From: Hamadaea sp.
Lineage (GTDB): Bacteria > Actinomycetota > Actinomycetes > Mycobacteriales > Micromonosporaceae
Direction: 5' to 3'
Length of the DNA stretch: 64,000 nucleotides
Assembly (NCBI RefSeq): GCF_013362815.1
Contig: NZ_JABFVK010000015.1
Coordinates: 124,001 to 188,000, forward strand
Part shown: piece after piece, positions 57,419 through 64,000 of the stretch
Numbering within the stretch: the stretch's first letter is position 1
How the letters are laid out: each line of letters begins with the position of its first letter
Notes under the pieces: model-generated
Told to the model about the DNA's origin: nothing
Seen by the model: only the letters and a program-made list of their open reading frames with translations
The model's database searches: none
Made by a program: the position numbers and the translations under genes

Positions 57419-57634
57419 TCGCACTCCCGCTCGGGTTACCAGGCGTGTCCGTATGCTCGAACGCGTCGGCCCTTGCGGTTCCAACGTGTCGTGCCTTCAC
57501 GACGGCAGTCATCGCGCGTGGGTGCCCGGCGGCTGTGCCCGGAAAGATTGCTCTCTCCGTATCCCCTTTTCTACCCCTGTACCGGCCGGTAAGCCAGCGA
57601 TGCCCTCGATTGTGTGACAGCTGGGACAAATGAG

Positions 57635-58381
57635 CTAAGCGGCTGCGAGGACCTCGTCGGCGATCTCGGTGAACTGGGCCGCGCCGATCGTGATCGCCGC
57701 CGCGTAGTGCTTCAGCCACGACCGCACGCCGTCCACGGTCCCGGTCGCGAAGGCGTGCGCGCTGCCGACGTACTCCGGCTCGCGGTCCCGGTGACCGAGG
57801 TCCACGGCGATCAATCCCCGCAGGTCGAAGCCGCTGCCGATCAGGGACGCCCGGGCCGCCGCGCGTGCCACCACGCCGTTGCCCTCGGCGAACGCGTTCA
57901 GCGCCAGCAGCTCGCCGTGCACCACCGCGGCGCGGACGATCGGGTCGCCCTGCGCCGCCACGATCAGCTCGCACAGGGTGTTCAGGCGCGCGCTCACCAG
58001 CGGATCCGCGACTGGTCGCCCTAATTCGGAATCATCGAGTACGCCGGAAGCAGCGACCGTGTGCATGCGGGCGAGTACCTGGCGAGGCGCTTTGGCGAAG
58101 GTCTCCGCCAGCCCCGGCATCTGCTGGGCGATCCGGAGCGCGCCTTGCACCACGGGATCGAGGACGGTGCCGGCCCGCACGTCTTCGACGGCGTACGCAT
58201 GCCCCGAGAGCGCCGCACTCGCGACGGCGGACCGCAGGCTCACCTCGGCGGCCACCGTCCCGCCTGAGCGGCGGAGCGCGCGGTGCCGTAGCGCGGCGTC
58301 GACGGCGTTCCGCGCATCGGCGATCGCCGGTGCGACGTCGGGCAGGTCCAGCAGGGGGGCCAAGGCGTCATCCACGCCCAC
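57635..58381 (-). CDS. Degenerate Fic-domain protein
   Basis: A 248-residue protein with the Fic fold wording. The active-site loop, HxFxEGNGRxxR in working Fic enzymes, reads NAFAEGNGVVAR (162-173): the catalytic His is Asn and the first Arg is Val. At the inhibitory-helix position (usually SxxxEG) it reads SAALSG (about 55-60), so the inhibitory Glu is missing too. It is therefore probably not an AMP transferase of the usual kind. Start GTG 58381 or GTG 58375. It points away from acs, with which it shares an upstream region of about 140 bases. Confidence 0.8.
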   Translation of the reverse strand: MGVDDALAPLLDLPDVAPAIADARNAVDAALRHRALRRSGGTVAAEVSLRSAVASAALSGHAYAVEDVRAGTVLDPVVQGALRIAQQMPGLAETFAKAPRQVLARMHTVAASGVLDDSELGRPVADPLVSARLNTLCELIVAAQGDPIVRAAVVHGELLALNAFAEGNGVVARAAARASLIGSGFDLRGLIAVDLGHRDREPEYVGSAHAFATGTVDGVRSWLKHYAAAITIGAAQFTEIADEVLAAA

Positions 58382-58524
58382 CAGCGTAGCTACCAGTGAG
58401 TAGGCGCTTAATTGGAAGGAACCCTAACTACTCTGCTCCGACATCGGCACGTAACATCAACAGCAGCTTGCGGCCTGAGTCACAGATCTGCCCCACAAAC
58501 CCCACCCCGAGGAGGCACCCGGGA

Positions 58525-60474
<1,950 letters not shown>

Positions 60475-60489
60475 GGTTCACCGACAAAG

Positions 60490-60522
60490 ATCCGGGCGAG
60501 GCCGTTTCGGCTTCGCCCGGAT
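60490..60522 (+). terminator. Terminator of acs
   Basis: ATCCGGGCGAGGCCG (60490-60504) and CGGCTTCGCCCGGAT (60508-60522), 15 bp with one G-U pair and a TTT loop, followed by TTCTTCG. It lies 15 bases past the acs stop. Confidence 0.85.
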
Positions 60523-60710
60523 TTCTTCGTCCGTCTATCGGCTGTCTCTTGTCACGTCATCCGTGACACGGGCCGTGACGATCATGCGTTCCTTCCACCG
60601 AGCGCCTCACCGCGTAGCGCTCTGCGATCGTGGGCTCACTTCATTTCGGCCGCCTACCTTCGGCCGCAGCCCCTACCAGGCTGTCTGTCTACAATGGAGT
60701 TTGGAGTGTC

Positions 60711-63503
60711 ATGACTCACCCCACGCATCGCCGACGGCTGCGCGTACTCGCAGCCGTGCCGGCCTTGGCGCTGGCGGCGCTGGGCCTATCCGCCCTGCCC
60801 GGATCCGGCGCCACGACCCCGGTCGCCGTCATCGGCGCCGACGAGTACTACCTCAACTACGCCGAGCCCGCGGTACAGCCGGACAACCGGCCGGAGACCC
60901 TGGGCAAGAACGGCCTCTGGGGAGGTGCGGGCTCCTCCGCGCTCGAGGTCGACCGCAAGTACTCGGGTGGCAACCCCGTCACCGCCAAGCAGCTGGCCCG
61001 GCTCGAGGCCGAGGCCGCGAAGACCGGCAAGAACCCCCGGCAGATCAAGAACGCCAAGGGTACGCAGGTCGCCAAGCTGCTGACGATCCTGATGGAGTTC
61101 AACCCGAACGCCAACGACGACTTCACCGGCGTCATGGTCCCGGACAACGTCTTCGACCCGGACGCGTCGACCACCGCCGACGACCGCAAGTGCGTCCTCG
61201 GCACGGTGCAAAACGGTCCGCTGCACAACCAGATCGCCAACCCGGCGACGCTGGGCCACACGGACAACAACTCGATGTGGGTGCCGGACTTCTCGTCCGA
61301 GCACTACAACAAGATGCTCTACACCACGACGGGCATCACCGACCGCGTACGCACCGACCTGCCCGGTCCCGATGGCCTGCCCGGCGTGGACCTGTCCGGC
61401 AAGACGATGCACAACATGTACCTGGAGATGTCCAAGGGCGCGTACACCGTGAATGGCGAGGCTTCGCCGTGGATCACGATGCCGCACTCCGAGGGCTGGT
61501 ACGCCGCGTCCCGCTGCTCCAAGGACGCCAACGGCAACTGGGTCCTTCCGCGGTCGCAGGCCGGCAACGGTCACCCGACCAACCCGAAGGGCCAGGGTCA
61601 GCTCGCGATCGACGCGGTCGCCGCGCTCGCCGCGGCCGACCCGAGCTTCCCGTGGGCCGACTACGACATCGAGGACCAGGCCGACCGCGACGGTGACGGC
61701 AACTACTTCGAGCCGGACGGCGTGATCGACCACCTCGTGCTGGTGCACGCCGGCAAGGACAAGTCCGGTGGCGGCGGTGCGCAGGGCATCTACTCGATCT
61801 GGGCGCACTCGTCCTCGGTCGCCGGTGGCGCCAGCATCCCCGGCACCGACCTGAAGGTGTCGAACTACATCGTGCAGCCGGAGGACTCCGGCGTCGGCGT
61901 CTTCGCCCACGAGTACGGCCACGACCTCGGCCTGCCGGACCTCTACGACACGAGCGGCGCCGCCGACTCCGACGTGGACTTCTGGGACCTGATGTCGTCC
62001 GGCTCGCACTCGGGCGCGATCTTCCAGGGCACCCCGACTCACATGGGCATCTGGGACAAGTGGGTGCTCGGCTGGGCCGACCCGCTGGTCATCGCGCCCG
62101 GTTCGGACGCCCGCTCGGTGCAGCTCGGCCAGACGTCGCGTACGCCGGTCGGCACCAAGGACGGCATCAAGGTCGACCTGCCGCAGAAGAAGATCTCGCT
62201 GGCGATCCCGCACAGCGGAAGCAAGATGTGGTACTCGAACGCCGACCAGAACTGGGCCGACGTGAAGCTGGCCCGGACCGTTCAGGTGCCCGCCGCGGCG
62301 GACGCCAAGTTCTGGTTCTACGGCGACTACAGCATCGAGCAGGACTGGGACTACGGCTTCGTCGAGGTCTCGACCGACGGTTCGACCTGGTCGGAGCAGA
62401 AGGTCTACGCCGAGAACGGGACCATGGTCTCGACCCCCGACAACTACGGCGACCCCAACGGCCGCATGCGTGACTACGGTGGCAAGAAGTACGGCCTCAC
62501 CGGTAAGACCAACGGCTGGGCGCACGACTACATCGACCTGTCGGCGTACGCCGGTCAGACGATCCAGGTCCGGCTCCGCTACGCCACCGACGAGGCTTCG
62601 CTGGAGAAGGGCTGGTTCGTCGACGACCTGTCGGTGACCGGCGGCGGCGCGACCACGTGGTCGGACGACGCCGAGGCGAACAACGGCTGGACCCAGACCG
62701 GTGGCACCTTCGTGGACACCACCGGCGCCGGCTGGATCCTCGACCCCGGTACGCAGTGGCGCAACCAGTACTACCTGGCCGAGTGGCGTAACTTCGACGG
62801 CTTCGACGAGGGCCTGAAGTACACCTACGACACGACCTACTCGCGTGACGCGTGGAAGGTCGAGAAGGTCAAGTACAACGCTCCCGGCATGCTCCTCTGG
62901 TATCGGGACACCACGTACGGCACCGACAACTGGCCGACCGCCAACATCACGGCGCTGCCGAGCGGTGGTTCGAAGGGCGGTCTGCTGATCGTCGACTCGC
63001 ACTTCGACCCGCTACGGCGTACGGGAGTGGGGGCGTCGAAGGACACGACGACGCTGAAGAACCTGCCTAGCCGGCCGAACTCGTCCAACGCGGCGTTCAC
63101 GCTGCAGCCGACGTACCCCTTCAAGGAGTGCATCGAGGACGTCAAGGCACCGTACAGCGAGTACTGCACCGACTTCGGCGCACTTCCGGCCGTGTCGACG
63201 TTCAGCGACAGCCGGGGCTGGTACCCGGGCATCGAGATCCGGGGCAGCTCGCTGTTCTACCGCGACGCCGACGCCTCGGTGGTCATCCCGTCGGTGGACA
63301 ACCAGCTGTACTCGACCCGTGTCGTGGACGCCAACGGCAACCCGTTGCCGCAGTACTACGGCCTGACCGTCGCCGGGAACACCGTTCTCGGCACCGGCAA
63401 CCCGGGTGACGCCGGTGTCTCGTACGGCGTCACGATCACCATCAAGCGGGTGGCGAAGGACAACTCGTACGCCACCATCTACGTGGTACCCGCACTGAGC
63501 TGA
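60711..63503 (+). CDS. Secreted M6 family metalloprotease (immune inhibitor A-like)
   Basis: A 930-residue exported protease. Signal peptide (residues 1-32). Zinc motif HEYGHDLGLPD at 400-410 (HExxH plus downstream acidic residue). The catalytic domain spans roughly 75-470, followed by a C-terminal region with two modules of the carbohydrate-binding-like type seen in immune inhibitor A (SGSKMWYSNADQNWADVKLARTVQVPAAADAKFWFYGDYSIEQDWDYGFVEVSTDG). ATG 60711 has TTGGAG upstream; earlier in-frame ATGs lack a signal peptide. It degrades extracellular proteins; targets unknown. Confidence 0.93.
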   Translation: MTHPTHRRRLRVLAAVPALALAALGLSALPGSGATTPVAVIGADEYYLNYAEPAVQPDNRPETLGKNGLWGGAGSSALEVDRKYSGGNPVTAKQLARLEAEAAKTGKNPRQIKNAKGTQVAKLLTILMEFNPNANDDFTGVMVPDNVFDPDASTTADDRKCVLGTVQNGPLHNQIANPATLGHTDNNSMWVPDFSSEHYNKMLYTTTGITDRVRTDLPGPDGLPGVDLSGKTMHNMYLEMSKGAYTVNGEASPWITMPHSEGWYAASRCSKDANGNWVLPRSQAGNGHPTNPKGQGQLAIDAVAALAAADPSFPWADYDIEDQADRDGDGNYFEPDGVIDHLVLVHAGKDKSGGGGAQGIYSIWAHSSSVAGGASIPGTDLKVSNYIVQPEDSGVGVFAHEYGHDLGLPDLYDTSGAADSDVDFWDLMSSGSHSGAIFQGTPTHMGIWDKWVLGWADPLVIAPGSDARSVQLGQTSRTPVGTKDGIKVDLPQKKISLAIPHSGSKMWYSNADQNWADVKLARTVQVPAAADAKFWFYGDYSIEQDWDYGFVEVSTDGSTWSEQKVYAENGTMVSTPDNYGDPNGRMRDYGGKKYGLTGKTNGWAHDYIDLSAYAGQTIQVRLRYATDEASLEKGWFVDDLSVTGGGATTWSDDAEANNGWTQTGGTFVDTTGAGWILDPGTQWRNQYYLAEWRNFDGFDEGLKYTYDTTYSRDAWKVEKVKYNAPGMLLWYRDTTYGTDNWPTANITALPSGGSKGGLLIVDSHFDPLRRTGVGASKDTTTLKNLPSRPNSSNAAFTLQPTYPFKECIEDVKAPYSEYCTDFGALPAVSTFSDSRGWYPGIEIRGSSLFYRDADASVVIPSVDNQLYSTRVVDANGNPLPQYYGLTVAGNTVLGTGNPGDAGVSYGVTITIKRVAKDNSYATIYVVPALS

Positions 63504-63517
63504 CGCTCCGCGCACAG

Positions 63518-63547
63518 GCGGGGCCGGTCCTGACGGACCGGCCCCGC
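63518..63547. terminator. Terminator after the M6 protease gene
   Basis: GCGGGGCCGGTCC (63518-63530) and GGACCGGCCCCGC (63535-63547), a 13-bp perfect stem with a TGAC loop, followed by TGCTTTATG. It lies 15 bases past the stop and also faces the convergent gene at 63566, so it can serve both. Confidence 0.85.
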
Positions 63548-63565
63548 TGCTTTATGCGTACAAGA

Positions 63566-64000
63566 TCAGGAAAAGGGCGAGAAGAGCGAACCGGAGCCGC
63601 CCTCGCAAGGCGGACCCGCGATCAGCCGGAGCGTCTTGGCGTCGAGGTCCATCATCGTCGTCCAGATGGTCTCGGAGCGGTCGAGCGGCGCGTCGCGGGC
63701 GTCGAGGTGGCGGCAGACCGAGACCGGGAAGCTGTGGTGGTCGCTCAGGGCGGACAGCAGCTCCTTCTCGCCGACCTGGGGGTGGGCCTGGAGCAGCCGC
63801 CGGACCCGCGCGGACCGGAACAGCGACGAGCCGCCCCAGTCCTTGATCGTGTCGTAGATCGGCAGCGCGGTCTCGAAGTGGTTGGCGTGGACGAGCAGAC
63901 CGTCCTGCGGGTGGAGCCAGCCGGAGTCGCCGGGGACCAGCTCGAGATCGATGATCTCGCCGCCGTCCGGGTGGGCCTGGCCGATGAGCAGGTTGATCGA
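63566..64000 (-). CDS. C45-type acyltransferase/peptidase, C-terminal part
   Basis: The last 144 codons of a gene cut by the right edge. The visible part has SINLLIGQAHPDGGEIIDLELVPGDSGWLHPQDGLLVHANHFETALPIYDTIKD, which matches the acyl-CoA:6-aminopenicillanic acid acyltransferase family (peptidase C45) in its GQ...GEIIDLE and LVHANHF stretches. The catalytic Cys that starts the mature chain lies outside the window. The C-terminus ends GGSGSLFSPFS. Substrate unknown; in bacteria this family acts on acylated amines or peptides. Confidence 0.8.
   Translation of the reverse strand, partial: SINLLIGQAHPDGGEIIDLELVPGDSGWLHPQDGLLVHANHFETALPIYDTIKDWGGSSLFRSARVRRLLQAHPQVGEKELLSALSDHHSFPVSVCRHLDARDAPLDRSETIWTTMMDLDAKTLRLIAGPPCEGGSGSLFSPFS

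Larger units (their letters stand above)
56922..57634. other. Repeat-rich intergenic region (713 bases)
   Basis: No supported gene. It holds, in order: a half copy (56945-56971) and a full 60-base inverted repeat GATCATGTGCCC ... GGGCACTTGATC (56988-57047, family D-like); scattered TTGATCAAGG sites (57083, 57098); the GATCGTCGG array (57240-57360); an 11-bp hairpin GATGGCGCCGC / GCGGCGCCATC (57390-57418); and about 200 bases of ordinary sequence. Short open frames here show no protein-like features. Confidence 0.6.

Noticed and set aside
57083-57610. Small genes in the 57.1-57.6 kb gap
   Set aside because: Short frames there have no ribosome site, no protein-like composition and run through palindromic repeats.

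Overview
The window looks like one stretch of chromosome from a high-GC, mycelial-type actinomycete, most likely a member of Micromonosporaceae or a close relative. Grounds: very high GC with many GTG starts and tightly overlapping operons; SepH, a BldG-type anti-anti-sigma factor, DUF3027/DUF2530, an actinobacterial 6C RNA, a Tad pilus locus of the 'helicase/secretion neighborhood' type, the futalosine menaquinone genes mqnB/mqnD, and a thymidylate kinase fused to an MFS-like membrane domain. The family-level placement is inference.

Layout. 1-3.7 kb: branched-chain-amino-acid-type ABC importer (binding protein, livG, livF, livH, start of livM), all leftward with overlapping ends. 3.8-9.8 kb: cell-wall protein, inositol-monophosphatase-like enzyme, sepH, aldo/keto reductase, thpR. 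9.9-16.7 kb: MarR-MFS pair, purine permease, DUF3027/DUF2530, tRNA-Thr(CGT), esterase lipoprotein, PadR regulator. 16.7-21.2 kb: second MFS exporter, Nudix hydrolase, minimal NHEJ pair (ku and a stand-alone LigD-type polymerase), LysE exporter. 21.2-29.7 kb: XPB-type repair helicase, L,D-transpeptidase, helicase-C-terminal protein, cold-shock protein, mqnD-mqnB. 29.8-36.8 kb: membrane and metallophosphoesterase proteins, RicT/PSP1 protein, an LPKTG surface protein and a three-gene WXG-like/YbaB-like operon. 36.8-47.8 kb: holB-tmk, TetR, topA, hppA. 48-56.9 kb: anti-sigma/bldG pair, MrfA-type helicase, tad locus, 6C RNA, HAD-IB phosphatase. 57-64 kb: degenerate Fic protein beside acs, an immune-inhibitor-A-like M6 protease, and the 3' end of a C45-type acyltransferase.

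How it fits together. The order bldG region - helicase - tad - 6C RNA - HAD-IB - acs, with hppA, topA and tmk nearby, matches a conserved actinobacterial core neighbourhood. The sepH-DUF3027-cold-shock-XPB part matches another. Genes for genome maintenance (ku, LigD-pol, XPB, MrfA-like helicase, topA, holB, tmk) and cell-surface or cell-division functions dominate. No prophage, transposase, CRISPR array or antibiotic gene cluster was seen.

The most unusual content is non-coding. Intergenic regions carry at least three families of dispersed, roughly 60-nt inverted repeats (A, 59 nt, three copies; B, 65 nt, four copies; C, 64 nt, three copies). All have GATC close to both ends. Some supply the stop codon of the neighbouring gene, and two form a head-to-head pair. 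There is also a 148-bp element with 18-bp terminal inverted repeats, a 14-nt tandem array, and a cluster of three perfect DnaA boxes between holB and the WXG/YbaB-like operon.
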